Assembly: GCA_963820075.1 (NCBI GenBank)
Contig: CAWFYS010000019.1
Coordinates: 1-64,000 of the forward strand
Origin: Kumtagia sp963820075
GTDB taxonomy: Bacteria; Pseudomonadota; Alphaproteobacteria; Rhizobiales; Rhizobiaceae
Length of the DNA: 64,000 nt
Reading direction: 5' to 3'
Within the stretch, counting starts at the first letter, position 1. Each line of letters begins with the position of its first letter. Positions 1-9,409 of the stretch are shown piece by piece. A program made the position numbers and the translations under genes. Under the pieces are notes generated by a model. It ran no database searches and was not told where the DNA came from. It saw only the letters and a program-made list of their open reading frames with translations.

Positions 1-97
1 CGGCGAGCCCGGTCATGAAGGCAATGGTCTTGAGCGTCGGCCGCGAAGCGCCCTCCGTCCGCTCTCCAGTCCGTCCGTCCCTATTCTCCGTGTCCAT
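1..97 (-). CDS. LacI-family transcriptional regulator, N-terminal fragment
   Basis: Only the first 32 codons are inside the window; the gene runs off the left edge. The reverse strand from position 97 reads a hydrophilic leader followed by RPTLKTIAFMTGLA, which is the typical opening of the LacI helix-turn-helix in rhizobial sugar regulators. It is transcribed away from the sugar ABC operon that starts at 481, and two LacI-type palindromes lie in the gap. I infer that it represses this operon in the absence of a sugar ligand. The ligand domain is not visible, so specificity cannot be judged. Confidence 0.75.
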   Translation of the reverse strand, partial: MDTENRDGRTGERTEGASRPTLKTIAFMTGLA

Positions 98-181
98 CAA
101 GCCCGCCTGTGGGACCGCCGGCAAACGGCAATCCCGCGCTGCGTCAAACCAACCGTAGCAAGACGCAACCTACTCGATATT

Positions 182-195
182 CTGAAACGTTACAG
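182..195. promoter_or_regulatory. LacI-type operator, copy 1
   Basis: CTGAAACGTTACAG is a near-palindrome with the central CG pair typical of LacI-family operators. It is the reverse complement of the copy at 449-462. It lies about 85 bp upstream of the divergent regulator start, so it could serve autoregulation or DNA looping. Confidence 0.6.
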
Positions 196-415
196 ATATC
201 AATAAGCCGTAGTGTTGCTCAACCTGCCGACGGCTTTTCCGTCGCGCGGTTGAACATTCGCCATGACCAACCTGGCCCGGCGGGGCACGCGGCTAGCCGG
301 CAAGGCGATTACGGAAAGTACAGAGAAAGTGCGCTGCGGCAAAAAATGCCGCACCGCAGCATAGACGGGATTAATTCGAGTATCGAAAAAACTTTATTTC
401 GGGCGCTTTGCAGGG

Positions 416-444
416 TTGAACTCGAAAGACAAATCCAATACAAA
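416..444 (+). promoter_or_regulatory. Candidate sigma-70 type promoter of the sugar ABC operon
   Basis: TTGAAC at 416-421 and TACAAA at 439-444 are separated by 17 bp. The second LacI-type operator begins 4 bp after the -10 element, which is a classic repressor position over the transcription start. Prediction by eye only. Confidence 0.4.
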
Positions 445-448
445 ATTT

Positions 449-462
449 CTGTAACGTTTCAG
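449..462. promoter_or_regulatory. LacI-type operator, copy 2
   Basis: CTGTAACGTTTCAG is the exact reverse complement of the site at 182-195. It sits just downstream of the predicted -10 element and about 20 bp before the start codon of the substrate-binding protein gene. This placement suggests direct repression of the transporter operon by the divergent LacI protein. Confidence 0.65.
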
Positions 463-480
463 TTCAGGGAGGAATTGCCA

Positions 481-1720
481 ATGCGTTATCGAGTTCTCGC
501 GCGCCGCGCTTGCGGCAGGCGCCGCATTTTTCGCAATCGCCTCGGCCTCGGCGACCGATCTTGAAGTCACGCACTGGTGGACTTCGGGTGGCGAAGCGGC
601 CGCGGTTGCGGAGTTCGCCAAGGCGTTCGACGCGACCGGCAACAAATGGGTAGACGGCGCCATCGCCGGTTCCGGCGACACGGCGCGGCCAATCATGATC
701 AGCCGCATCACCGGCGGCGACCCCATGGCCGCGACGCAGTTCAACCACGGCCGCCAGGCCCAGGAATTGGTCGAGGCGGGCCTGATGCGCGACCTCACCG
801 ACCTTGCGACAAAGGAAAACTGGGCAGGGCTGGTCAACCCCTCGACGCTGCTCGAGAATTGCACGCTCGACGGGAAAATCTACTGCGTGCCGGTCAATAT
901 CCATTCCTGGCAGTGGCTGTGGCTTTCCAACAAGGCTTTTGCCGATGCCGGCGTGCCGGTTCCGACGACCTGGGACGAGTTTGTCGCCGCCGCGCCCGCG
1001 CTTGAGAAAGCCGGCAAGGTGCCGCTGGCACTGGGTAAGCAGTCCTGGCAGGAATCGGGCGCCTTCAACGTGCTGATGGCGGCGATCGTGGGACCGGAGA
1101 TATTCCTTCAGGTCTACAAGGACAAGAATGCCGAAGTGGCGGCGGGCCCCGAGATCGCCAAAGTTTTCAAGGCGGCCGATGACGCCCGCAAGATGGCGGC
1201 CAAATCAGACGTCCAATCATGGAACGAAGCGACGGCCATGGTCATCGGCGGCCAGGCCGGCGGCCAGATCATGGGCGACTGGGCCCAGGGCGAATTCCAG
1301 GTCGCCGGCCAGGTTGCCGGCAAGGACTATACCTGCCTGCCAGGCCTCGGTTTGAACGCGGTCATCGCGACCGGTGGCGACGCCTTCTATTTCCCCCGCG
1401 TCGACAATCCTGAGGTCAGCGCGGCGCAGGAGACGCTCGCCCATGTGATGATGTCGCCGGAGGCCCAGGTGGCGTTCAACCTCAAGAAGGGCTCGCTGCC
1501 GGTAAGAGGCGACGTCAACCTCGAGGCCGCTAACGACTGCATGAAGAAGGGTCTCGAGATCCTCGCCGCCGGCAAGACGATGCAGTGGACGGATGAACTT
1601 ATAACCCCGGACACGACCCAGCAGATGAACGACCTGATGGCCGAGTTCTTCAGCACTCCGACCGTCACGGTCGAGGACGTTCAGGCGCGCTTCGCCAAGA
1701 TCATCGCCAGCGCCGACTGA
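481..1720 (+). CDS. Sugar ABC transporter substrate-binding protein (frameshift near 490)
   Basis: Family 1 extracellular solute-binding protein that would capture a sugar or glycoside in the periplasm for the permeases encoded next. ATG 481 has a strong AGGGAGGA site 5-8 nt upstream but opens a reading frame that stops at 564. The mature protein is in the next frame: a hydrophobic signal segment ending ASASA precedes TDLEVTHWWTSGGE, and the frame then runs without a stop to 1720. One extra base around 490-496 explains both. Total length of about 412 residues fits the family. It is first in an operon with two permeases, an ATPase and sugar enzymes. The frameshift is more likely a sequence error than a true break because the rest is intact. 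Confidence 0.8.
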
Positions 1721-1791
1721 AACCCCTGCGGCGGCGCCGGCCTCAAAGGCCGGTGCCGGCGATTTTCAACGTTTCCGTCCGGGGGAATCCA

Positions 1792-2685
1792 ATGACGGCC
1801 CAAGCCCGCCCCAGCAAGCTGTTCAAGAACCTCAACGCCAAGATCGCCTCCATCCCGATGGTCCTGACGGCGCTCTGCGTTTTCGTCGGCGGGACGGCGT
1901 GGACCGTCTTCTACTCTTTCACGGATTCGAAGCTCCTGCCCCGTCTGCAATTTGTCGGCCTCGAACAGTATGAGCGCCTGTGGGCGTCGCCGCGCTGGCT
2001 CGTGTCGATCGAGAACCTGGCGATTTACGGCGTCCTGTCGCTGATCTTCAGCCTTGTTATCGGCTTCGTGCTGGCGGCTCTGCTCGACCAGAAGATCCGT
2101 TTCGAGGACGTGTTCCGCACGATCTTCCTCTACCCGTTCGCGCTCTCCTTCATCGTGACGGGCCTTATCTGGCAGTGGATACTCAATCCGGATTTGGGTG
2201 TGCAGGGCATCGTGCGCAGCCTCGGCTGGACAAGCTTCAGCTTCGACCCGCTCTACAACGCCGACATCGTGATCTACGGCATCCTGATCGCGGGCCTTTG
2301 GCAGGGCACGGGCCTGATCATGTGCCTGATGCTGGCGGGCCTGCGCGGCATCGATGACGACATTTGGAAGGCCGCCCGCGTCGACGGCATTCCGATGTGG
2401 AAGACCTACCTCTTCATCATCATCCCGATGATGCGCCCGGTCTTCATCACCACGCTCGTCATCATAACCAGCGGCATCGTCAAGCTCTACGACCTGGTGG
2501 TGGCGCAGACCGGCGGCGGCCCCGGCAATGCCTCGGAGGTGCCTGCGAAATACGTCTACGAGTTCATGTTCCGGGCGCAAAACCTCGGTCAGGGGTTCGC
2601 CGCCTCGACGATGATGCTGCTCAGCGTCGCCATCGTCGTTGTCCCATGGGCCTATCTCGAGTTCGGAGGCAAGCGACGTGTCTAA
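1792..2685 (+). CDS. Sugar ABC transporter permease (MalF/UgpA type)
   Basis: Inner-membrane permease with about six hydrophobic segments and an EAA-type loop near residues 200-215 (KAARVDGIPMWKTYLFIIIPMM), the site that docks the ATPase. ATG 1792 is chosen because GGGGGAA lies just upstream and the protein then begins in the usual short cytoplasmic tail; an in-frame upstream ATG at 1753 has no ribosome site. It pairs with the permease that overlaps its 3' end. Length of 297 residues is normal for the family. Substrate inferred as a sugar from the neighbouring enzymes only. Confidence 0.88.
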   Translation: MTAQARPSKLFKNLNAKIASIPMVLTALCVFVGGTAWTVFYSFTDSKLLPRLQFVGLEQYERLWASPRWLVSIENLAIYGVLSLIFSLVIGFVLAALLDQKIRFEDVFRTIFLYPFALSFIVTGLIWQWILNPDLGVQGIVRSLGWTSFSFDPLYNADIVIYGILIAGLWQGTGLIMCLMLAGLRGIDDDIWKAARVDGIPMWKTYLFIIIPMMRPVFITTLVIITSGIVKLYDLVVAQTGGGPGNASEVPAKYVYEFMFRAQNLGQGFAASTMMLLSVAIVVVPWAYLEFGGKRRV

Positions 2686-3613
2686 TCCCGCCACCCTCTC
2701 CGCCGCCGTCATTGGCGCCGACGCCATCGCCCGCGCCGAACCGCGCGGCGCCCGCCCCCGGCGCGCGATCTCGCCTCGCAATATCATGCTCTACGGCTCG
2801 CTCTTCGTGATCGCGGTCTACTACTTGCTGCCGCTCTACGTGATGGTCGTGACCTCGTTGAAGGGAATGCCGGAGATCCGGCTTGGCAACATCTTCTCGC
2901 CGCCGATGGAGATCACTTTTCAGCCCTGGGTGAAAGCCTGGGCCGAGGCCTGCACCGGGCTGAATTGCGACGGGCTTTCCCGCGGTTTCTGGAACTCGGT
3001 GCGCATTACCGTGCCTTCGGTGATCCTTTCGATCGCCATCGCCTCGGTCAACGGCTACGCGCTCGCCAACTGGCGTTTCAAGGGGTCGGAGACCTTCTTC
3101 GCCATCCTGATCTTCGGCGCCTTCATTCCCTATCAGGTCATGCTCTACCCGATCGTGATCATTCTGCGCGAGATCGGCCTGTACGGCACGCTCTGGGGGC
3201 TGATCCTCGTGCACTCGGTCTTCGGCATGCCGATCCTGACGCTGCTCTTCCGCAACTACTTCACCTCGATACCCGAGGAACTGTTCAAGGCGGCACGCGT
3301 CGACGGCGCCGGCTTCTGGGCGATCTATTTCAAGATCATGCTGCCCATGTCGCTGCCGATCTTCGTCGTCGCCATCATCCTGCAAGTCACCGGCATCTGG
3401 AACGACTTCCTGTTCGGCGTCGTCTACACCAAGCCGGACACCTATCCGATGACGGTGCAGCTCAACAACATCGTCAACTCGGTGCAGGGCGTGAAGGAAT
3501 ACAACGTCAATATGGCGGCGACGATCATCACCGGCCTCGTTCCGCTTATCGTCTATTTCGTTTCCGGCAAGTTGTTCGTGCGCGGTATTGCCGCCGGCGC
3601 TGTGAAGGGGTGA
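2678..3613 (+). CDS. Sugar ABC transporter permease (MalG/UgpE type)
   Basis: Second permease subunit, 311 residues, with six predicted membrane segments and an EAA loop (FKAARVDGAGFWAIYFKIMLPMSLP) near residues 205-230. The chosen start is GTG 2678, which overlaps the 3' end of the previous permease by 8 nt and has GGAGG seven bases upstream; the ATG at 2639 lies far inside the previous gene and lacks such a site. The overlap implies translational coupling, as expected for heterodimeric permeases. Confidence 0.87.
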   Translation: MSNPATLSAAVIGADAIARAEPRGARPRRAISPRNIMLYGSLFVIAVYYLLPLYVMVVTSLKGMPEIRLGNIFSPPMEITFQPWVKAWAEACTGLNCDGLSRGFWNSVRITVPSVILSIAIASVNGYALANWRFKGSETFFAILIFGAFIPYQVMLYPIVIILREIGLYGTLWGLILVHSVFGMPILTLLFRNYFTSIPEELFKAARVDGAGFWAIYFKIMLPMSLPIFVVAIILQVTGIWNDFLFGVVYTKPDTYPMTVQLNNIVNSVQGVKEYNVNMAATIITGLVPLIVYFVSGKLFVRGIAAGAVKG

Positions 3614-3617
3614 GGCA

Positions 3618-4701
3618 ATGACGAGTGTTCTGGTCAAGGACGTCACCCTCAACTTCGGCTCGGTAGAAGTGCTGAAGACGCTTAACCTCGATGTGGCCGA
3701 AGGCGAGTTCATCGTTCTGCTCGGCCCCTCGGGCTGTGGAAAGTCGACGCTGCTCAACTGCATAGCCGGGCTGCTCGACGTGTCGGACGGGCAGATCTTC
3801 ATCAACGGCAAGAACGTTACCTGGGAGGAGCCGAAGGACCGCGGCATCGGCATGGTGTTCCAGTCCTATGCGCTCTATCCGCAGATGAGCGTGGAGGGCA
3901 ATCTTTCCTTCGGGCTCAAGAATGCCGGCCTGCCCAGGGACGAGATAGCCAAGCGCATCGCCCGTGCCGCCTCCATCCTGCAGATCGAGCCGCTCCTGAA
4001 ACGCAAGCCGGCGGCCCTTTCCGGCGGCCAGCGCCAGCGCGTGGCGATCGGGCGCGCGCTGGTGCGCGACGTCAATGTCTTCCTGTTCGACGAACCGCTG
4101 TCGAACCTTGATGCGAAGCTGCGCTCCGAACTGCGTGTCGAGATCAAGCGTCTGCATCAGAAGCTCGGCAACACGATGATCTACGTCACCCACGACCAGA
4201 TCGAGGCGATGACGCTTGCCGACCGCATCGCTGTGATGAAGGGCGGGCTGATCCAGCAGCTCGACGAGCCGCAGGCGATCTATACGAGACCCGTAAACCG
4301 CTTTGTCGCCGGTTTCATAGGCTCGCCGGCGATGAATTTTCTTCCCGGCCGCGTCGAGACCGGCTCCGAACCGGTGTTTAAAGCCGACGGCCATACGATC
4401 CCGCTCGGACGCTACGGCTTCGACGGCCAGGCAAGGAGCGCCACGGCGGAATTCGGCGTCCGGCCGGAGCACATCGTGCTTGGCGAGGAAGCCAAGGGCC
4501 TGCCCTTCTCGACCGAGGTCGAGGTCGACGTCATCGAGCCCATGGGCTCCGATGTGCTCGTCTGGACGAGTTTAGCGGGCGACGAACATGTCGCTGCGCG
4601 TCGAACCGGAAACGCGGGTCAGGGTCGGCGAGCGCGTGCTTGTCGGCTTTGACCCGGCCCGCGCCTCGATTTTCAACGGAGCCGACGGCAGCCGCCTCTG
4701 A
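3618..4701 (+). CDS. Sugar ABC transporter ATP-binding protein (UgpC/MsmX type, frameshift near 4590)
   Basis: ATPase that powers the two permeases. Visible motifs are Walker A GPSGCGKST (residues 36-44), Q-loop FQSYALYP, signature LSGGQRQR, Walker B VFLFDEP and the switch histidine in YVTHDQ. The C-terminal TOBE/MOP domain begins around residue 240. The open frame ends early at 4652, but a one-base shift at about 4590 gives a normal tail (RVRVGERVLVGFDPARASIF) ending at 4701, about 360 residues in all, which is the family length. Starts 4 nt after the permease stop. Confidence 0.85.
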
Positions 4702-4743
4702 TCCGTTGTCAAACGCGCGACTTCAAGAAAAAGGTGCAAGAAA

Positions 4744-5487
4744 ATGAATTGGTCCTTCCAACTTTACAGTGCCCGCAATTTCCAACCCTGGGACAAAGTT
4801 CTGAAAACGCTCGCCGAGGCCGGCTACACACAGGTCGAGGGTTTCGGCGGCGTGTATGCCGATCCGGAAGGCATGCGCGCCGAGCTCGACAAGAACGGCC
4901 TGTCGATGCCGACCGGGCACTTCTCGATCGACATGCTGGAGAACGACTTCGATAAGGTGCGCGAGACAGCCGACGCCCTCGGTATGAACCTGCTTGTCTG
5001 CCCTTATCTGGAAGCTGAACGTCGCCCCTCTGACGTTGCCGGCTGGCGGGCCTTCGGCGAGCGACTGGCCAAGGCCGGCGAAAAGGCGAAGGCCGCCGGC
5101 TATGATTTTGGCTGGCACAACCATGATTTCGAGTTCAAGCCGTTGGCCGACGGATCGGTGCCGCAGGAGCACATACTGGCCGCCGCCCCCGGCATCGGCT
5201 GGGAAATGGACGTGGCCTGGGTGGTTCGCGGCGGCGTGGACCCGCTTCCGTGGATCGAACGCTACGGCAATCGCATCGTCGCCGTGCATGTCAAGGACAT
5301 TGCCAAGGCAGGCGAGGGGCTGGACGAGGACGGCTGGTCGGACGTCGGCTACGGCACCATCGACTGGGCACGGCTCATGAAGGAACTCACCAAGACGGCG
5401 GCGCGCTACTACATCATGGAACAGGACAACCCCAACGATATCGAACGCTTCGCCAAGCGTTCGATCGCATCAGTGAACGCTTACTGA
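4744..5487 (+). CDS. Sugar phosphate isomerase/epimerase, TIM-barrel family
   Basis: AP_endonuc_2/IolE-like TIM barrel of 247 residues. Acidic and histidine residues typical of the metal site are visible in GWHNHDFEF (near residue 120), EMDVAWV (near 158) and VHVKDI (near 182). Such proteins isomerise or dehydrate sugars and inositols. The gene begins 42 nt after the ATPase, with AAAAGG upstream, and is followed by a Gfo/Idh/MocA dehydrogenase. This pairing is common in rhizobial operons for glycosides and unusual sugars. The exact substrate cannot be read from sequence. Confidence 0.82.
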   Translation: MNWSFQLYSARNFQPWDKVLKTLAEAGYTQVEGFGGVYADPEGMRAELDKNGLSMPTGHFSIDMLENDFDKVRETADALGMNLLVCPYLEAERRPSDVAGWRAFGERLAKAGEKAKAAGYDFGWHNHDFEFKPLADGSVPQEHILAAAPGIGWEMDVAWVVRGGVDPLPWIERYGNRIVAVHVKDIAKAGEGLDEDGWSDVGYGTIDWARLMKELTKTAARYYIMEQDNPNDIERFAKRSIASVNAY

Positions 5488-5497
5488 GGGTACGGAG

Positions 5498-6640
5498 ATG
5501 GCGAACAAGCTTGGGGTTGGAGTGATCGGCTGCGGCAATATTTCAGCCACCTATTTCTCGCTGGCGCCGCTTTTCCGCGGCATCAAAATGAAGGCCTGCG
5601 CCGACGTGAATATGGAGGCGGCGAAGGCTCGGGCCAAGGAGTTCCAGGTCCGCGCCGAGACTGTCGACGATCTGCTTGAAGCCGACGACATCGACATCAT
5701 CGTCAACCTGACGATTCCGGCGGTCCACTATGACGTGTCGAAGAACATCCTCGACGCCGGCAAGCATGTCTATTCCGAAAAGCCCTTCGTGCTGACTGTC
5801 GAGGAGGGCCTCGATCTGAAAAGCCGCGCCGGGAAGAAGGGACTGCGCATCGGCTCGGCGCCGGACACCTTCCTCGGCGCCTCGCATCAGCTCGCGCGCG
5901 ACCTCATCGACAAAGGCAAGGTCGGCAAGATCACCAGCGGCACCGCCTATGTGATGAGCCACGGCATGGAGCACTGGCATCCCAATCCGGACTTCTTCTT
6001 CCAGCCGGGCGCCGGACCGGTCCTCGACATCGGGCCTTACTATATTACCAATCTGATTCAGCTTATCGGCCCGGTCAGGCGCGTCGCCGCAATCTCCTCC
6101 ACACCGCGGACGGAGCGCGTCATTACGTCCAAGCCGCGCTTCGGCGAGAAGCTCAAGGTGACGACCCCGACCACCATACACGCGCTGCTGGAATTCGGGA
6201 ACGGCGCGGTGATCACGCTCGACACGAGCTGGGACGTCTGGAGCCATGGGCATACGCCGATGGAACTCTATGGCGAGGAAGGCACAATTCATGTGCCCGA
6301 TCCGAACTTCTTCGGCGGCGAGGTTGCGTTCACCAAGCACGACGCGCCAGTCAAGAAGGCGCCGAAATGGGAGCATCCTTTTGGCGTGCCGAACCAGAAG
6401 CACGCGGCCGGCATGCTGGCAAACTATCGCACGGCCGGGCTGGCGGACATGGCGATCGCGATTTCCGCGGACCGGCCGCATCGCTGCTCGATGGAACTGG
6501 CGCTGCATACCGTCGAGGTGATGACCGGCATATTGAAGGCCGGCGAAACCAAGTCATTCGTTGAAATGACGACGACTTGCGAACGCCCGGCAGCACTCGG
6601 TCCGCACGAAGCCAAGGCGCTGCTGGCGAAACAGAAATAG
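5498..6640 (+). CDS. Gfo/Idh/MocA family oxidoreductase
   Basis: NAD(P)-dependent sugar dehydrogenase of 380 residues. The N-terminal Rossmann fold shows GVIGCGNIS (residues 7-15), and the family EKP motif is present in YSEKPFVL (near residue 92). The C-terminal alpha/beta domain follows from about residue 130. The gene starts 10 nt after the isomerase stop with GGAG upstream and is the last tightly spaced member of the sugar operon. It probably oxidises the imported sugar or its keto form; the substrate is unknown. Confidence 0.87.
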   Translation: MANKLGVGVIGCGNISATYFSLAPLFRGIKMKACADVNMEAAKARAKEFQVRAETVDDLLEADDIDIIVNLTIPAVHYDVSKNILDAGKHVYSEKPFVLTVEEGLDLKSRAGKKGLRIGSAPDTFLGASHQLARDLIDKGKVGKITSGTAYVMSHGMEHWHPNPDFFFQPGAGPVLDIGPYYITNLIQLIGPVRRVAAISSTPRTERVITSKPRFGEKLKVTTPTTIHALLEFGNGAVITLDTSWDVWSHGHTPMELYGEEGTIHVPDPNFFGGEVAFTKHDAPVKKAPKWEHPFGVPNQKHAAGMLANYRTAGLADMAIAISADRPHRCSMELALHTVEVMTGILKAGETKSFVEMTTTCERPAALGPHEAKALLAKQK

Positions 6641-6944
6641 GCAAGAGTTCCGGGCCGACCTGTTCGGCCCGGACATCCATCGCCAGGCTTTAGGCGCCGG
6701 ACCGTTCCCTTCGACATGCGAGACGGAATGAGCCGGAGACGTCGCGCGTTTGTAACTCTCGATCTCGGTCTGGCGAGAGGCTTCTCATCGGAAAGCCTGA
6801 GTGCCTTCGTGCACCGGCTCTTGTGATCGGTGCAGGCGTTGAGCAGGCGGACGGATTTCAAAATCCGGCGGTTTGCCTTAAGGCATGGCGATCGCTTTTC
6901 CGCGCTTCCGGATGGGGACGGCTCCCCCTGATAGAGGACATCCC
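6641..6944. other. Intergenic region, no gene seen
   Basis: About 300 bp between the dehydrogenase and the aldo-keto reductase. It contains an inverted repeat CGGATT/AATCCG at 6852-6867 but no convincing terminator or promoter and no small gene I can support. The distance suggests that the downstream reductase may have its own promoter. Confidence 0.5.
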
Positions 6945-7989
6945 ATGTCTTACACGCCCGCCGCCGACCGCTACGAATCCATGCGCTACAACCGCTGCGG
7001 AAAGTCCGGCCTGAAGCTGCCGGCGATTTCGCTCGGCCTTTGGCATAATTTCGGCGAGGACACGCCGCACCGGTCCAAGCGCGCCATCTGCCGGAAGGCG
7101 TTCGACCTCGGCATCACCCATTTCGACCTTGCCAACAATTACGGCCCGCCGCCCGGCTCGGCCGAGATCGCTTTTGGCGAGAATTCTGCGCAACGACTTC
7201 GCAGGCCTGCGCGACGAACTGATCATCTCGACCAAGGCCGGCTATGAAATGTGGGCCGGACCCTATGGCGAATGGGGCAGCCGCAAATACGTGCTGGCCA
7301 GCCTCGACCAGAGCCTGAAGCGCATGGGCCTCGACTATGTCGACATCTTCTATTCGCATCGTTTCGATCCGGAGACGCCGCTCGAAGAGACCATGATGGC
7401 GCTCGACCGGGCGGTCCGCTCCGGCAAGGCGCTCTATGCCGGCATATCGTCCTACAATTCGCAACGCACCCGCGAGGCGGCGGGGATCCTGCGCGACCTG
7501 GGGACGCCGCTGCTCATTCATCAGCCGAGCTATTCGATGCTCAACCGCTGGGTCGAGGACGACGGACTGCTCGACACGCTGGAGGGGCTCGGCGTCGGCT
7601 CGATCGTTTTCTCGCCGCTGGCGCAAGGCATGCTGACCTCGAAATATCTCGACGGTATTCCCGAAGGCAGCCGTGCCAGCCAGCACAAGTCGCTGCGCGC
7701 CTCCTTCATCGAGCGGGCGGCTGGCAATATTCGCGCTCTCAACGGCATTGCCGAGCGGCGAGGCCAGACGCTGGCACAAATGGCGCTGGCCTGGGTGCTG
7801 CGCGGCGGCCGCGTCACCACGGCGCTTATCGGCGCCAGCCGACCCGAGCAGGTCGAGGATTGCGTGGGCGCGCTCGGAAACTCCGATTTCAGCGACGCCG
7901 AACTCGCCGAAATCGATACCTATGCCCGAGACGCCGACATCAATCTGTGGGCTTCGTCGGCCGAGCGCCCGGGTCCGGCACGCAAATAG
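6945..7989 (+). CDS. Aldo/keto reductase, L-glyceraldehyde-3-phosphate reductase (YghZ) type, frameshift near 7182
   Basis: NAD(P)H-dependent reductase of the AKR superfamily. The catalytic tetrad region is visible: FDLANNYG (Asp/Tyr), STKAGY (Lys), and YSHRFDPETPLEET (His). The open frame breaks after IAFGEN; removing one A from GAGAATTC at about 7182 restores FGEILRNDFAGLRDEL and an intact frame to 7989, about 348 residues, normal for the YghZ group. ATG 6945 is preceded by AGAGGA. Co-directional with the sugar operon and probably working on the same or a related aldehyde intermediate. Confidence 0.8.
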
Positions 7990-8038
7990 CGGCCGGAGTG
8001 CGGGCAAAAGGGCACAGGCCGTCGCGTTCCGCCTTTTA

Positions 8039-8230
8039 GAGCATTTCCGGTGAATACTGGATCACTCTGCCGGAAGGCCAAATGGACCCGGCCCGAAGGG
8101 TTTGCCGCTGGCGGGCGCCCGCGGCGTCAGGCGGACTTGGCCGTGCCTCCAGCACGAACTGCGCCGCCTTCCTGGCGGATCGCCTCGCCATCGGCGAAAC
8201 AGAGCGATTCAGTATTCACCGGAAATGCTC
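8039..8230. repeat. MITE-like palindromic element, family A, copy 1
   Basis: Element of 192 bp whose ends are inverted repeats of about 32 bp: it begins GAGCATTTCCGGTGAATACT and ends with the reverse complement, AGTATTCACCGGAAATGCTC. A second copy at 11882-12076 differs by about five substitutions and one indel. It is preceded by TA; the right-hand TA is CA here. Internal sequence is also GC-rich and partly self-complementary. It has no transposase, so it would depend on an enzyme in trans. Confidence 0.85.
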
Positions 8231-8255
8231 CAGACCGACGACCGGGCCTGCAACC

Positions 8256-9284
8256 TCAGACGCTGGACCGCACCCGCCGGATCATCCGCTCGACATGGCT
8301 CACCGGCGTCTCGGGCACGATGCCGTGGCCGAGGTTGAAGATCAGCGGCCCGCTGCCCAGGGATTCAAGGATCGCATCGACGCCCTCGTCCAGCGCGCGT
8401 CCGCCGGCGACCAGCCGCAAGGGGTCGAGATTGCCCTGCACGGCGCCGCCCGCCTGTAGCTGGCGCGCCTGTGACAGCGGCACCGACCAGTCGAGGCCGA
8501 GCGCGGTCACGCCGGTGCTTTCACGATAGCCGGCATAGAGGCTGCCCGCACCGCGCGGAAATCCGATGATCGGCGTTGCCGGATGCTTCTTGCGCACGCG
8601 CCGCACGATCTCGGCGACCGGCTCGACACACCAGTGCTGGAAGCCCGCTTCGTCGAGCACGCCCGCCCAGGAATCGAAAATCTGCACGACATCCGCCCCG
8701 GCGTCGATCTGGCGGATGAGATATTCGGCGGAGACTTCCGCCAGCTTCGCCAGCAGCCGCGCCATGGCGTCGGGATCGCGGTAGCCGAAAAGCCGTGAAG
8801 GCGACTGGTCCGGTGTGCCGCGGCCGGCGATCATGTAGGTCGCGACCGTCCAGGGTGCGCCGCAAAAACCGATCAGCGCGGTTTCGGCCGGCAACTGGTT
8901 GCGCAGGCGCGAAACGGTCTCGTAGACCGGTGCCAGCCTTTCGTGAAAATCGCCTGCCTCGCCGAGCCGGCCGATCTCGCCCACCCCGATCGGGGTCAAG
9001 CGCGGCCCCTCGCCTTCGACAAAGGCAAGATCGCGGCCGAGCGCATGCGGCACCACCAGAATGTCGGAAAACAGGATCGACGCGTCGAAGCCGAAGCGGC
9101 GGATCGGCTGCAATGTCACCTCGACGGCAAAGTCCGGATTGTAGCAGAGATCGAGAAACGAGCCGGCCTTGCCGCGCGTCTCCCGGTATTCCGGCAGATA
9201 ACGGCCGGCCTGCCGCATCATCCACAGCGGCGGCGGGAAGACGGCCTCGCCGGCAAGGACTCTCAGCACCTTCTTTTCCTGCAA
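8256..9284 (-). CDS. hemE: Uroporphyrinogen decarboxylase
   Basis: Cytoplasmic enzyme of haem synthesis that decarboxylates the four acetate side chains of uroporphyrinogen III. The N-terminal signature PPLWMMRQAGRYLPEYR and the second signature GFCGAPWTVATYM are both clear, and the active-site segment FSDILVVP is present. I choose TTG 9284 because GGAGG lies 8 nt upstream and homologues begin with a short tail before KVL; the in-frame ATG at 9338 would add 18 residues with no similarity. Length 342 matches the family. In rhizobia hemE often lies near the origin with rho and trmE, but those are not next to it here. Confidence 0.93.
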   Translation of the reverse strand: MQEKKVLRVLAGEAVFPPPLWMMRQAGRYLPEYRETRGKAGSFLDLCYNPDFAVEVTLQPIRRFGFDASILFSDILVVPHALGRDLAFVEGEGPRLTPIGVGEIGRLGEAGDFHERLAPVYETVSRLRNQLPAETALIGFCGAPWTVATYMIAGRGTPDQSPSRLFGYRDPDAMARLLAKLAEVSAEYLIRQIDAGADVVQIFDSWAGVLDEAGFQHWCVEPVAEIVRRVRKKHPATPIIGFPRGAGSLYAGYRESTGVTALGLDWSVPLSQARQLQAGGAVQGNLDPLRLVAGGRALDEGVDAILESLGSGPLIFNLGHGIVPETPVSHVERMIRRVRSSV

Positions 9285-9409
9285 GGGACATCCTCCGGGG
9301 TTTTCCGGAGCTATGTCACGCCGCAAGGAGCGGGGCAATCGGGTAGGCAGGAACGGCAGGGTTCAGAACTCGGGTTAACAAAGATCGAAGTCCCCCCTCT
9401 CCGTCTTGC

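Noticed and set aside
6845..6880. tRNA-like stem CGGATT/AATCCG
   Set aside because: No acceptor, D or T arm around it; only a short inverted repeat.
8050..8529. Open frames in palindromic element A
   Set aside because: Frames exist only because the repeat is GC-rich; they run antisense into hemE and have no protein-like pattern.
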